Part shown: positions 1 through 14,440 of the stretch, in pieces
Position numbering within the stretch: the first letter of the stretch is position 1
Layout of the letters: every line of letters starts with the position of its first letter
NCBI RefSeq assembly: GCF_963678635.1
Contig: NC_087065.1
Coordinates: 76,921,786 to 76,985,785, forward strand
Direction of reading: 5' to 3'
DNA from: Symsagittifera roscoffensis
Lineage: Eukaryota > Xenacoelomorpha > Acoela > Convolutidae
DNA length: 64,000 bases
The notes under the pieces: model-generated
Told to the model about the DNA's origin: nothing
Seen by the model: the letters and a program-made list of their open reading frames with translations, nothing else
Databases searched by the model: none
Made by a program: the position numbers and the translations under genes

Positions 1-696
1 TCGAGAAAACTCTCGCAACATTTGAACAACGAGTACCCTGTCAGAACATCGCATATTAGAATAAACACGAAGGGTAAGTCTATATTTACGACACTACTTA
101 TAGTCTGCAGTTGCACGAAAAACTTCAGCAGAAGCGGTTGGTTGTGAAATAGGGATCCCTGGTATGGTGAGATCCCCCTCTGGTAGAGGAAGGTTCCCTC
201 CTCCATCGATTCCCACGAGGAGGCAGGTGTCTGGAGCTCAACTCTGGTCATCAGATAGGACAGCAAACTTTTCAGCTGGAAAAGAGCCAGTCTTGCAGCC
301 ACTCCTAGAGCCACACAACCACTACAGCTCCACTTGTCCAAACCCATTCTGAAAAAAAGACGAGAAAATTAATAACAATTTTCCACTTTCGAATTTTGGG
401 GGGAAATATATGACGTTAAAGCTCTTTAAATTTCATAACGTTTTTTACAGACACTTTTTTTCTATAACTTAGACCCAAATTGAGAAAACTGATCAATCGG
501 TGTATTTCATAACGCTGTAAATATCAAAATTATCTCTTTCGAAACTAGAATTCATTAACGTTTATTCGGGCCATTTGCTATTTCATAATCGGAGAAAGTA
601 ATTTTCCTTCCATTAGCTAATGATTTTGAATTGAACAAACCAAAAATCAAACTGCAATAAAATAGAGCGTGAACAACTTTGAGAACTGTTTCCTGA
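1..696. other. Non-coding AT-rich DNA with repeat fragments
   Basis: No gene is visible. A GC-richer patch (about 150-350) has a 62-codon open frame with no recognisable domain. At 274-291 the string ctggaaaagagcc resembles the terminal repeat of the short element at 18031-18249. About 470-640 is a diverged copy of a family also seen near 11280-11480 and 11990-12200, sharing the phrase attgagaaaactg and a later block around tttcgaaa. Confidence 0.5.
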
Positions 697-1010
697 CTAA
701 AAACGGCCTATATAATTGTTGTTGTTATTGGCCTGTTGTTTGGGGCGCGTCCGGCAGGCTCTGCCGATTTCAAGGAACGTTGCGACCTCAGTCGGCCAAA
801 GCCACAAGTCTATTGGGGTCGTGTTGGTCCTCTTTTGGGTACAGTTAAACATATGTAGTGCTGTGTGAGCAGCAGCGCAGTAGGAACAGTTTTTCGGAAA
901 ATTTGGATCTCTCCTATTCAAATAAATATTTAGGCAGGGACTGTTTCCTGATCTTATTTGGACGAGGGTGCGCTTAGTCGAGCCTGGGAGGGTCTGTTAT
1001 GTTTTTAAAT
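697..1010 (-). pseudogene. 3' tail of a decayed LINE, minus strand
   Basis: A 74-codon minus-strand frame carries a cysteine/histidine cluster (CSYC, then HTALHMFNC) followed by PIDLWLWPTEVATFLE. This pattern is typical of the C-terminal end of R1/Jockey-type LINE polyproteins, which finish with a zinc-knuckle-like motif and a DLW..P..V..FL segment. Immediately after it, on the minus strand, comes an AAC-rich tail and a ggcctatata block that resembles the end of the LINE at 34025-35605. Upstream codons are interrupted by stops, so only the tail survives. The domain assignment rests on motif pattern only. Confidence 0.55.
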
Positions 1011-1235
1011 TTCTGTCGGTCTTCTGGGGAGAATTTTGGGCGGGGGGGGGGTTTGTCTATGGTTTTCTGTACTCTGTTGGTGTGGACATTTATAAAAAAA
1101 GATTTTATGAACCCACTTGAGTGATTGGCATCGTTTAAAGGGTCAGAATCGTTAGCTTCTAAAAAAATTGTTCAAGTTCATCTTAACAAGCGTTTATGAT
1201 GCTTACACGGAGCTGGCGATTTTGTTAATGGTTGG

Positions 1236-1800
1236 TACAGGGTTAAGAAATTCAACTATTTTTGACAGGGTTAAGAAATTCAATTATTTTTGAATATGAA
1301 CAGAAAGTTTGTATGACTTTTTTTTAGTTTTCAGAAACAAAAATAATTGAGAACATTGAATTACCCAAGGTTTCAGAAAAAAATTTAAGAAATCATTTCA
1401 AAAAATCATATCTCGAAGAGGAAAAATTCGCAATCTTTGAGTTTAACACGACAGTACCTCACTTTAGAAATAGAAAATTCGAAAAATTTTTTAAATTCAA
1501 GTTCTTTGAAATGTGTATAAAAGACAAAAACACGTCACATCTCGAAAACTTAAAGCATTTGAGCAGTCGCATTTGGACACAACATTTGCAACTCTTGAGA
1601 GTTCCCTTACAATTACACAACTACAGGGTTGGGAACTTCAAACTTAGTAACTTTTTTAATTTAAGTTTTCTGAAAACTTGATATAATAAAAAAAAATCAT
1701 CTTAACTCGTGAACAAAATTCATAATTGGAGACCAAAATCGCAACCCCTGGGGGAAACCTTGACAGCATCCCACTATTGGGTTGCTTATTTCGTTAATAA
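1236..1800. repeat. Degenerate tandem-repeat family A, copy 1
   Basis: Units of roughly 150-170 bp repeat the phrases cagggttaagaaattcaa, aaacttaaagcatttgagcag, atttgcaactc and ctctgacagcatcccac. The same phrases in the same order occur at 17030-17700. The units differ strongly, so the array is old. Confidence 0.6.
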
Positions 1801-3480
1801 GGAAATAAACACTGAATGCAAGCTGAAATATCGAAGAAAAAAACACTTAACCAAAAAAAATTTCAATTTATTCCTTTTTCCTTGAAATTTATGTCATTTT
1901 TGCGCGAGGTACGAGGAAAGAAAAAACGAAGACTTAGAACGCTAGTAAATTATTCATAAACGACTGTTGCCTTCAAAAAAAATACAAAAATAATCTTTAA
2001 TAACAAAACATTTTATTGCCAAGGAACTACTAGAAGAAGCTACGAAAACTTGTTTTTCTGGATTAAAACTTTTCCACAGCTTTCATAAAAGCTTTTCTAA
2101 TTATTACACATTCTAGGTCGCTTCACTCGCTAAAAACTATAGCGAAAAATCAAAAATTACAAACCAGTTTTTCTCGACACCGAAAACATCCATCAATGGA
2201 AAGATGTTTCAAAATTGATTTTAGATTGATTAAAAACTTGAATGGGATTACTTAGAACATCTGAATAAAAATAAGTCCTTAAAACGGCGAGAATAACAAT
2301 AAACGCGAAAAAGTCCAATTCAATTACACCACATTTGATCTCACGGAACTAATAATATCTAATTATTATACTTAAAAAACGAACATTTTTGCAAGGCCAT
2401 ATTCTCAAAAACATGAATTTTTGAGAAAATGGCTTGAAAAATTTTCTTTTCCATTTAATAGGAAAAAGACGTAGAAATTTTCAATTTTGTCCGATCAAAT
2501 GTGCTGTAATCGACATGGATTTTTTCGCTTTAATGTTATTCGCGCCATTTTAGCGACCTTATTTTATTCCATGTTCGAACTAAACCCAGAGATCTAGCTG
2601 CTCAGTAGGTTTTCGAAAGAACCAAAAACGATCTTTATGTTGGGATAAAAAACTCTTCGAGAAGGTGGTATTTGAATTTTCAAATGAAAATTGAAGTTTC
2701 AAAAATTGAACACACGGGCGAATCAAAGCCTCGCCACTAGAGTTACAACACAAGTAGAAAAATTCTGATGATCTGAAAAACTGAGTTGGTAATTTACAAC
2801 CAACATAAAAACATCATTTGAAATGAACGGCCAATGAAAATGCAGACATGCTCAAAATTTGTCTGTTCGTTGACGAAAGCACAGATGGAAATGTCCAGCA
2901 ATTTCGGTCACCCTGTGGAGAAAAAACTAATTCTTGGAATTATTAACGAATGTGTGCTCGCATCACTTGGAACTCACGAAAAATTCAGAACTAAAAGGCA
3001 CGTGGATTATAGAATGAGAGTAGTTTAGTAGATACAATCTTTACGAAATCAAAAATTTTAGCACCAGAGAAAAATTCCTATTATATTGGAAACTTTAGAA
3101 AAAGACATCGGCAATTCACCAGAAACAAATCGAGGTGAAAGCCATGAAGCCTACAAAAACCTTAGAGTTTTGAGGTTGCTCTATGATGACCAAAATTCAA
3201 ACCTTCTGCAAAATGAAAACCGTTGCCCAATTCGTGTTTTTATGCTTGAACGAAGTAATCGACCAACTACGTTCTCCAATTTGATCAATCAATAACATCT
3301 TCCGGCTCTTTTCCAGTCCCCACCTTTGGAGTTTTCTGAAATTCATAAAATTAAAGTCTTTTCGATTTTTCATGCTATTAGCTGTATTAAAACGTGCCAG
3401 TGTGAAAATTTCGTAGATACAAAAAAAACCGTGTGATTTAATTTTGAAAAATTTAATTGTAATTTTACGAGGGGGTTAGA
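1801..3480. other. Non-coding AT-rich DNA
   Basis: No gene seen. A tttttctcgacaccg fragment near 2170 belongs to the dispersed family at 14441, 30630 and 31281. At 3304-3321 there is a solitary ggctcttttccagtcccc, which matches the terminal inverted repeat of the 18031-18249 element, but no partner end was found. Confidence 0.5.
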
Positions 3481-5690
3481 AAATAGAGAAGAGCTTTTCC
3501 TTCTTACCAAAGCCAGCATAGAACCAAATCCAGGACCGCTATACATCAGCCCTATGTGTGATATAAGAAGCAAGAGCTCACAAAAGCGTCTAGTGCCCTT
3601 TCGGCAGAATTGTACAACTCTCTTTCAACTTACTACGTAACACTGCAGAATAGTCCGCATTTACTACTGTCCGAACTGCTCTTACCGTCAGTATCAAAAT
3701 TACTAACCCGAACCAAGCAAACCAAAAAATCAAGCACGTGAAATCAAGGGAATGCCTCCTGGCTATTCAATGATAACTAAGAATCGTAACCGGAAAAATG
3801 TTAAGGTGGAGATTTGGCTTTCCGAATCAAAAACAGCGTTAAGCATGAAGACCTTAAAATGTTCACGAACCCACAAGACTGACATATAGAAAACTGCAAA
3901 ATAAAAGTAAAATCGACAGACAATCATAAATCTGATTAATGTATACATCCCACCACAATCAAGCTGCGAATCTGGTTACACCGTATCCATAAATCAACTA
4001 CTCGATTTTGAGAATTCTCTTGTATTCAGCGGTGATTTTAATGTTCACAACCCTCTCTCGTTTTCTGAACTTGAGGAGTATACAAGAGGATTACGTTTGC
4101 CAAAGGAATAGATGACTCAGACCACAATCTTTAAAGAGGATCTGAAATGAGATTGTCTCTACTAGAGAAACCTCCAACTGTGAAAGTTTACCTCACCTAA
4201 AACTTAATGGCAAAAAAATTTAGCTGGGCAACAAAATCTTGCCTCGGCTCTGATTAACAAACAAGAGTGCTAACACTAATTCGTGATATCGACCTAGTTG
4301 GACCAGCGAAAAGAGCTTTCATTAACTTGAGGAAAGCAGATAGTAAAGGACTTCTTGAATCTACTGAGTTATCTTTGGGCAAATGCAGATCACCCATACA
4401 CAGCCTAAAGATGAAGCTACATTCCGCAAATTTTCATGAAGGCAGCCAAATGGTACATTACACCTAACCGCAAAGAATTCAGACTACACTTTCCAAAACA
4501 AGCTGGAGAGCATTTCAAGCCTACAGACCAACTTTAATCAAACAATCCTGATGACCTTAAAATTCCCAGTTGAACAAAGGAACCGATTCCAATACGAATA
4601 AACACAAACGCGATACATGGATTGATTTCGTGAATACCCTCGCGCACAGAGGAGATCGCCCCAAACTATGGAAAACGGTCAACTCTTTAGCTGGCAAATC
4701 AGCTGACAACTCGAAACCAACCCCGTAAATTTAACACTAATCTAATTTTTCATTCGAGAAAGAAAGGCAATCTCGTTAATCGGCATTACCGTCCTCACCC
4801 GCCCCTCCCAACAAGAGAAATGCAGCACGCTCCGCAGAAGAAATACGCCATGAGTCCACTATAAATATCCTACACGTCGTTACAAACAAATTAAACTGAG
4901 CAAGAAAAGCAAAGGTTTAGGGCCCGATAACATCGCCCCTATTCATCTTCAATATCTCGGAGAGAAAGGTATCCAATTCCTTAGTGAGCTAATATCACTC
5001 ACTCTCAACACCTCAATCATTCCCAAAACTGGAAAGTTGGTCGACTCTTCCCTTAACTGAAATCGGGTAAAAGCAAAGATAAAGCAAAGAATCTACCCAC
5101 CCATGCCCTCTTATTCGCGGTAGCGAAACTTATTAAAAGAATCTTACCGGATGACTTCAACCACGTTCCTCGAGCAGCTCACCAGCACGGATTTCTAACA
5201 AACGTATCAACAAACACTACCTTACACGGGATAGCCACTGACATAAGAACCGGACCAAATCCTCCTCGTCCTTCGCACACGACACTCAGTTGCCTGAAAT
5301 CGTAGTGCAGTTTTTGACACCGTAGACAAAGTTGTGCAGCTGCACAATCTTGAAAATTCGTGTTTCAAACAGCACAAAAAGATGGATAACATCAAATTAC
5401 AAGGTAGGCCAACTTATGTTGAACTCGGAAACGAATAGTGACGAATGAAAGAAGGTGTCCCTCAAGGAACAATCTTGTGGCCTAGTGTTTAGGGACTGTC
5501 TATTTTTCTAACTCCAGGTCTTTCTCAATGCAGGAACAACCGCGGGGAATGGGGGTGTCATCCATTTTTCCAGAGTCAGTCCCACCTTGAGGATGCGGAT
5601 GACACTGGGACTCCTCCAGCCATGACGGAAATTGAGATACGCGTGTCTCTCCCACTAAATAACCGTATACCACAACGCTCGCAAGCTTGC
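3481..5690 (+). pseudogene. Decayed CR1/L2-like LINE with 2A-like peptide
   Basis: Several frames together show a LINE polyprotein in the right order. At 3518-3538 a frame reads IEPNPGP after a hydrophobic LFLLTK stretch, a 2A-like motif with the usual aspartate changed to serine. YCPNC near 3665 looks like part of a zinc finger. NVYIPP (3938-3955) and GDFNVH (4031-4048) are AP-endonuclease motifs in one frame. GLGPDNIAPIHLQYLG (from 4914), a QHGF-type motif (about 5190), GVPQGTI (5454-5474) and DADDTG (5592-5606, from the usual F/YADD) are reverse transcriptase landmarks. Stops and frame changes throughout show it is dead. 2A-like sequences are known in some CR1/L2-type and trypanosome LINEs. 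The clade assignment is inference. Confidence 0.7.
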
Positions 5691-7467
5691 TTGATTATAG
5701 AAAATTCTAAAAACATTTGAAAAAACCCACATCTCGAAAACTAAACGATTTGGAAGCATGCTATTTATTTTCTGTTCTATTACAATGCTCCCAGTTTTTT
5801 TATTTGACGAACTTTCATTGTATCCAGTTTTCAGGCGACTCAAAACTAGTGTCATCTGACAAAAAATGAAAATTATTTCTCATAAAATCGCTCAATTTTA
5901 CATAGGTCAAAGGACAGTGAAAAGTGTTTTCAGTACAAGCTGTAATATTTCCATTCCCCCGTGGAAGAAATCATTCAAAACCTACTTTTCCAAAAAAAAA
6001 TAAAACGGCGCCGATTTTATGCTGCATTAACTATTTTGTGTTTCGGGAGACTTCACAAATTGAGTTTCGTCGATCTTGCAAACTTGGTCAAAAACATTTA
6101 TTAGATTTTAATCGTGGTTGCAGAGCGTAATATAATCTCAGCAAGAAAATAATTTCGAGTGAGCCCCGAAACCCATTAAAACTTCAAGTGCCCAAGTAGA
6201 AAGATCAGAGTGAACGTATTTCAAGACTTCCTGGAAAAAAAAGAGAAACGCGACTTCGGTCATTGACAATTAAGAGCAGGTCAGAAGCATGTATTTCTCA
6301 CTATGGTTCTATAAAACAAATGCTGCACTTTTCGTTTGATGGATCTGCTGAGTAACAAAACAAGGTTTTCCGAATAAATTAAGTTCATAAAGATATTGCA
6401 CGGTCAATGAAACGAGAACTTCCATCTGAACAAGCCATTGAATTTGTACACGACGAAGAAAGAGTTATCTAGGGCCGTTATATCAAGTAGTTATACTTCA
6501 GAAATTAAATAGATAAATCGAAGAGAGGACGCTATTTCAATGCCTAAATTTGCAATAAATATTTAGTTTAATTACTTAATAAATTAAAAATAAATAGCAC
6601 TTGCTACGTTAGAGCAAGAAATAAAAAAATCGCTTCCTTATTTTTTGACTCCTTTGCTTTTTCTAGAGCAAACTCGATTCTGTGGGTTTGCTAGCGAGAT
6701 CAATTTGTTAGTTTTTTGGCAGGTAAACAGCAGCAAACATAACTTCAGTATTCAGTTAGTGCGATCACAGTCAAATATGTTGAATGGAATGGAATGTTAA
6801 ATGAAATACAGAAGCTCCATCCTCGTTATCACAATCAAATGGCAATACAAAACAACTTAGTTGAACTGCACTCAAAAAACAAGCCAATGATAAAAAAAAC
6901 TAATCTAACAATGAAAGATAGCTTATGTTTTCGTTTGTACCATTTAGCTTGTTGAACTATTGGACAATTTCAATTCAAAATTTTGCATCGAAAGATGATA
7001 AAAATAAACACTGCAAAGGCTAGGGCCATTGAATAATTGGCACTTCAAACTTCTTTTGATCCGAAACGTCCCAGAAATGAAAGCGTAAAAATATGAAATG
7101 CGCCTATTGGTGTTTTGAATTGTGCATCTTCGTTTCGTTCGGCATTAGGGAAAAGTCAGGGCAACACTCATGCATGAAGCATTTGACCTTGACTTTTACT
7201 AAAACCAAGTGGCGAAATAAACATCGATCAACTGTAATTACAAAAAAGCATCAAAATGTAGCTGTTAACTAGTGTCCTTAATTAGGTTTCTTAGTATTAA
7301 ATAAATGCAAACATGATTCGTGACATGATTGGGTAGATTTCAACAATTTTTTCTAGTAGTTTTTCTGGATTCGTATGACGCAATTCAAAGCCCCAGTCAC
7401 GTCATTATGATTGTGCAATCGATAATGACGTAAGAGTGTCGTCAGTTGCAGTCATCAGTCGTCTCGT
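5691..7467. other. Non-coding AT-rich DNA and calmodulin 3' flank
   Basis: No gene seen on either strand. The last few hundred bases next to 7467 presumably include the calmodulin 3' untranslated region, but I did not find a clear AATAAA on the minus strand close to the stop. CRE-like cores (gtcacgtcat, aatgacgtaa) cluster at 7395-7435. Confidence 0.45.
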
Positions 7468-9063
<1,596 letters not shown>

Positions 9064-9263
9064 NNNNNNNNNNNNNNNNNNNNNNNNNNNNNNNNNNNNN
9101 NNNNNNNNNNNNNNNNNNNNNNNNNNNNNNNNNNNNNNNNNNNNNNNNNNNNNNNNNNNNNNNNNNNNNNNNNNNNNNNNNNNNNNNNNNNNNNNNNNNN
9201 NNNNNNNNNNNNNNNNNNNNNNNNNNNNNNNNNNNNNNNNNNNNNNNNNNNNNNNNNNNNNNN
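9064..9263. other. Assembly gap of 200 N
   Basis: Exactly 200 undetermined bases, followed directly by a run of C. The round length suggests a placeholder whose true size is unknown. Reading frames that cross it are artefacts. Confidence 0.99.
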
Positions 9264-10077
9264 CCCCCCCCCCCCTCCCTTTGCCTGAATTCCTTGTCCT
9301 AACCGTCGTCACCATGAATTGAGTCTTACAGGCTTCTAACACGCTGGAGACAGATATAAAATATTACAAAATATCAACTGAATGAATTAGTTAGACCATC
9401 TGGAGCTTGAATAACTAGTATCAATGATTAGTGTCTAACTAAAAAAAAGAGTAGAGCTAGGTAACAAACACTAACAAATGGGACTGTCTAGTGATACCAG
9501 AAGTAACCAGAAAAATGAAAGCAAGAGATAAAATAATGAAGGTAATCACAATGAGTGGAAAGGAAGGATAAATCTAAAGACAACATATGACATAACATGG
9601 TAATGTGCTGTTCTGTCTTGTTTTTTCGAGCCTGTTTACGAGGAGAGAGAAGCGAAACAAGTGGTAAAAAGCAAGAAATGTTAAAGCGAAGTGCAAGATA
9701 GTAGTATGTTAGACAGGGGTATAAATATTCCGAATATGGTGTTGCGTTTCCATTATGAAGCATACACCCGCACCATTACTGTGGCTGATTTAATGCAATG
9801 GTGGCTATATGGAAGAAGCAGTAGCAAGGCAACCACAACAGAGCAGTATAGTATTACTTGTAGTTACGGGTGGTAGGCAGTATAATTATTATACTTTTTC
9901 TACTTCCTTCTAAGCCTTTCCCTCTATCTCTATTTTCTTAGCGGTGTTTCACTTCCTTTTACTCCCTTGCTTTTCTTCTTTCCTTTCCTAGCTCCAATGC
10001 CGCTATTTGGGAGCCAATCAGAGGCCTCTGTTTAGACGCATATGACGCAACAACGCGCTCTTCATTCTGCATTTCAT
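9264..10077. other. Non-coding DNA next to the gap
   Basis: Begins with a 12-base C run. No gene seen. A ccaatcag box and a tatgacgcaa CRE-like core occur near 10013-10050, but there is no coding sequence beside them. Confidence 0.4.
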
Positions 10078-10155
10078 GCATCCTATCCTATCCTATCCTA
10101 TCCTAATACCACCACAACACAACCACACACACACACACACTCACTCACTCACTAC
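10078..10155. repeat. Microsatellites (CCTAT)n, (AC)n and (CACT)n
   Basis: About five CCTAT units at 10079-10105 are followed by an AC run at 10124-10140 and TCAC units to about 10153. Simple repeats. Confidence 0.9.
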
Positions 10156-12420
10156 TATGCCAATAGATAGTGCACCAATGCAGCCTAGTAACTCGACTCT
10201 CTTATCCAATCCCCCTCCATTCCGGTGCCGGCTCTAGCCAGGGGACAAAAAACAAAACAAAAGTGCCAAAACAAAAGACGCTGACCCTTTAACCATCATT
10301 TTAATGGCACCGCATAGCCGCTTCTGCTGCAAAAAAACGACAAGGCACCACTCATTTCTACTTTTATACAGGCCAACACACTACATTAATGAAATACAGG
10401 AATGTCAAAAGACAATTCAATTGAAGCCATCAATTTGAAAAGTGAAGCTTAATATAGGATCAATTAGAGCAAGAATGAACCAAACAAGCACTTCGTAGGA
10501 AAACCCCGAATGTGGCAGAGGTTACATAATGTTAAGAAATGCTTTGATAATTAAACAGGTTAAAAAAACCAACAAATTAAATAACTATGTTTGATGCATA
10601 TGTTCTATGCATGGATAAATTGTATACGAGGTGGTAGTGAAATGAAAAAAAGATTTAAAACGTTAAATTCAAAAACGCCGCAGGTGCTGTGTGGTTCACG
10701 ATGTGTGACTTACCTCACAGAGCATCACTGATTGAGAATGATGATGAGATCCAGTGGATACTTCAGAAGAGGATGCCGCACATCAAGTCAACATACGAGA
10801 ACCTGCCAATACCCCCCCCCCCCCACCTCTTTCGTGCCACGTTCTTTTCAAACATCGTCTGATCTCTTGACCACATAGATCAATTGAAAAATCGTCATTT
10901 CTATAGAAGCCACATCAAAGATTTAGAAAATCTCATGATTGATGCTTGAAGAAACAAAAGCGTTTCAGGTCGTCTTAAGAAAACAGACGTCTTGAAAAAG
11001 ATTCATTCAAAACTATATCTTCCTTAAAATGTCAATGTATAGGTATTTTCCAAGCATATAGCGCTGGCTTGCTGCGTGCTGTTTTTGCTTTCAACTGTAC
11101 TATTCAAAAATGGATACAAAAATTTGCAACGAGAAAAACCATAAAACATACATAGCCAACAGTTGGAAAAGAGTCAATGACCGCAAGTAAACAGAAAAAA
11201 TACTGCCTGTTTTTGAAAAATCTCAACTATCTCAACTATCGAACTCTTTGAATTTCTAGAATAATTTATGATTGGCACTTTTTTTGATAAAACTAACCCA
11301 ATTTGAGAAAACTGGATCAATAAGTAAAATTTTTAATTCACTGATAAATCTGAAAATTAATTCCAATTTCGAAAATAGATGTTGATCACGTTTTTCGTGA
11401 CCTTTACACTTTTGCTGTTCGATAGTGGAGTCTGCCTTCCATTTAACAAGTGAAACGAACTGAACTTAAGAGATCAAAAGTAAACCCTCGAAAAAGTAAA
11501 TTTGAGCCTGGCAAATTTTAAGCCTTTTGAAAAAAAAAACCTAAAAAAATCACCGCGACCCATTTAATTGTCTGAAATACGTTCATCGACTCTCAGAAAA
11601 GCGTCGTAAGGTTACAAGCCAAAAAATCATAATACGGCAACAAAAGACAACTCGAAATATTTGAGACATGTGACAACTCGCACCAAAGAAATGAAAAAAA
11701 TTGAATGAGTCACTAAATAACATCTAGAATAGCCGGAAATACCACTCGCGCCGAATGTAACCGCAGAGGAGTAAGAGTTCACTACTTGCCAAAGCCGTGT
11801 TTTAAACTAATTTTCAAGCTTTGCGAGACGTAGCTATCCTAGAACTTTTCGAGTTCACTTTTGCTGCGAGTTGCTTTTTTGCGAGTTGTCGCAGTACCCT
11901 AAAAAACAACCTAAAAAAATGAGCCTGAAATTAATCAAGCTATTATGATGAGCCGGAAATTAATCAAGTTATTATGATGAGCCGGAAATAATTCAAGCTC
12001 TCTTGATGAAACTAAATCAATTTGAGAAAACTGAATTAATCTATTTTATTTCTTTTCCACTGGGAGATCTAAAAATTTAAATCCACTTTCGAAACTAAAA
12101 GTCAATCACAAAAACTAATAATGGAAAAAATCCAACTCCAAACCGCGAAAAAGAAAATTCCTCAATACGTGCCTTCTCTTCGTTCAGTGAGCCGATCGAA
12201 AACAGCGCAAAAAAAGTCAGCGTTTTAAAGTATATCACCATTTCTTAAAGTGAATATACTTTGTGTTGTTAATTGGAAATTAATGTACCTCCCGATTACA
12301 AAAGACTTGCTCCTGCAATTTACAGATGCGAAACAATTGCGAGAACGCGACGAAAAAGCAGCTCTATCAAGTGAAATAAGAAAAATAGAAATAAGCCTCG
12401 ATTTAGCAAAAACTCGCCTA
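10156..12420. other. Non-coding AT-rich DNA with two copies of an old repeat
   Basis: No gene seen. A C run lies at 10812-10824. Segments 11280-11480 and 11990-12200 are diverged copies of the family also found at 470-640: each has aatttgagaaaactg, then a tttcgaaa block and a gatcac or gtcaatcac phrase. Confidence 0.45.
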
Positions 12421-12600
12421 CGTGTAGGATTTGAATCTGCGACCTGCTGCAATCAAGAGATTTTGAGTCTCACGCACTATCCACTCAGCCACGCAAGCTT
12501 ACCAAGCGACAAACACTAGTCACGAGTAAAGCGACTACATATGCTTTAAAAAATGCCAATGCTATACAGCAAAAGTGGCACCACAAACAAATAGACTCAA
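12421..12600 (-). repeat. Repeat carrying a tRNA-Leu-like segment, copy 1
   Basis: On the minus strand 12500-12421 reads like a tRNA-Leu: A-box-like tggctgagtgg, an anticodon loop ctcaaaa giving CAA, a long variable region and a B-box-like agattcaaatcc. The acceptor stem does not pair and the T stem has mismatches, so it is not a working tRNA. About 52 bp before it (plus coordinates 12552-12583) is a block ggtgccacttttgc...atagcattggca that recurs in the same position next to the tRNA-like segment at 15045-15106. This suggests one family of tRNA-bearing repeats. Confidence 0.55.
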
Positions 12601-12961
12601 TTTTGCAAGTAATAATTGGGAAAATAACAAACTGAAGGCATCCACTCTAACTTTGCATGTAACAAATTTTAACCTTAAAGCCACATTATGTATAAAATAT
12701 ACATTTCAAAATATAACGAGATACATTGAGTTAGAAAATTTTTGAAATCGAGTTTTCATTATTGTTATGTTGTTTGAAACAAAACACTTTTTTCCGTTCA
12801 TTTGATGAATTAAAAAAGCATAACTGTGTTAATTAATACTATTCGAATGTTAAAGCAGATGCTATGAAAAAGCTTAGGTTGGAAAAAAAGAAAGCTCGTA
12901 CTAATACACATTGCTTCGCAAGTGCGAATAACGAAATATGAGCTCTTTACTATAATTTACT
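12601..12961. other. Non-coding AT-rich DNA
   Basis: Nothing recognisable on either strand. Confidence 0.5.
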
Positions 12962-12969
12962 AGTGTGTG

Positions 12970-13407
12970 CAGGGGCGGATTTAGGGGAGGAGCGGACGCC
13001 CCTTTCCCTTTCATGGATTTGACACCCCCTGCCGACCCAAAGGGTCCTCCTTTGTACTATTTTGAGATATCCATATTTGGTGACGGATCCTGAAAATTTT
13101 CCAGAGGCACCTTTGGCGCCATTATATACAATTTTTTTTTTTTGGGGGGGGGGGGGGGGGACGCGCAACAAAAAAAGCAATTTTTTGGTGAAAATTTTCC
13201 TACAAGTGCCTAAAAACGCTTTTTTTGGCCTGTTTTTCAATATTTTGCCTGCGACGCAGAAAAATTGACCAAAACGGTTTTTTTAGTGGTAGTGCTTTGA
13301 GAGAGCTCGGAAAATTAATTTGGTCGACCTAAAAAAAAGGTCGACAAACTTTTCGAAATTTTTTTGAAAATCCGCCTCCCCCCTTGAGAAAATCCTAGAT
13401 CCGTTTG
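12970..13407. mobile_element. hAT-like non-autonomous element (438 bp)
   Basis: The ends form an imperfect terminal inverted repeat: caggggcggatttagg on the left against cctagatccgtttg on the right. Both sides are flanked by the same 8 bases agtgtgtg (12962-12969 and 13408-13415), the target-site size typical of hAT transposons. The inside contains a 17-base G run and a gcctaaaaacgctttttttggcc phrase but no transposase. A relative without a clear right end lies at 20732-21060. Confidence 0.8.
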
Positions 13408-14440
13408 AGTGTGTGTATGTGTGTGTGGTGTGGGGCGTACCTGTAATTCGCTGGGGGCTATAATGGGAGACCCGAAAAATTTTACATATACAAAAATCAA
13501 AGCAAATCGTTTGACTCATTTTCGGCTCGATTATACTTTGGCTGGTTCACCCAGAGTCACAAAAATACGCTTTAATTCAAAAAGCAATTACCTTAAAGGT
13601 CAATTGGCCTCATAAGTTGGTCAGAAAAGGTGTTTTCAGCTTCATGCAATACTTCAATGGGTAAGAAAGACAAGTAAATTTAAAGACTTCAAAGCAAAAG
13701 AAAAAAATTGGATATACAATGCGTTTGTGCAATGCAGTGAAATGGTAAATGTACTTGAAGGAACTGTCGCAGAAAACAATTAGCATCAAACGAGGTCCTC
13801 CGGGGCAAAAGGGAAAGTTCAAAGGAAATAGTCAATGAAAGGAACAGCGTGATCCCACCAACGCTATTTCGAGAAAATAAGACAAATTGTTTCAGAATTG
13901 AAAAACTAACTTTCGACAAGCACTTGAACAACGAATCTGACAAAACACGCAAATACACAAAAACTGCAGAAAATAAATTGGTTAATAAGATAAGTCCAAA
14001 TACTAAAAAGTCCGCAAAACAAGATCCTTTTAGGCTCCTTATTTTAAAGTCATTGTTCCTTTTTTCGCCTTCCTTTTGAGCATTAAGTGATCTTGTTTTA
14101 GAGACCTTTTAATATTTGGGCTTATTTACCAATTTATCTTCTGCACTTTTTGCGGATTTGAAGACCTTTATTTAAGTGGTCGTTTTATGCCAGAAAATTT
14201 CAGATACTTTGAATGAAATAAATATCTACTTTTCTCTAAAAGCGTTCACAAGATTTCTCAATTTATCGTTTAAGAGTACCGGCGTTACCCTAATTAACTA
14301 AAACTCCCTTAAGTTGACACAATGCAGTAACGTATAGTTAAGTGTGACCTAAAAATATCGTTCAATTTCGTTTCTTAGAAGTTGCAGTGAAGAAAAAATT
14401 ATTCACTTACGTTTAAACAACTATCTACAACCATTATCAA
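13408..14440. other. Non-coding DNA
   Basis: Starts with a short GT-rich run. Short frames on both strands have no recognisable domains. Nothing else seen. Confidence 0.45.

Noticed and set aside
12421-12500. Functional tRNA-Leu gene
   Set aside because: The anticodon arm looks good, but the acceptor stem does not pair and the T stem has mismatches. It sits inside a repeat.
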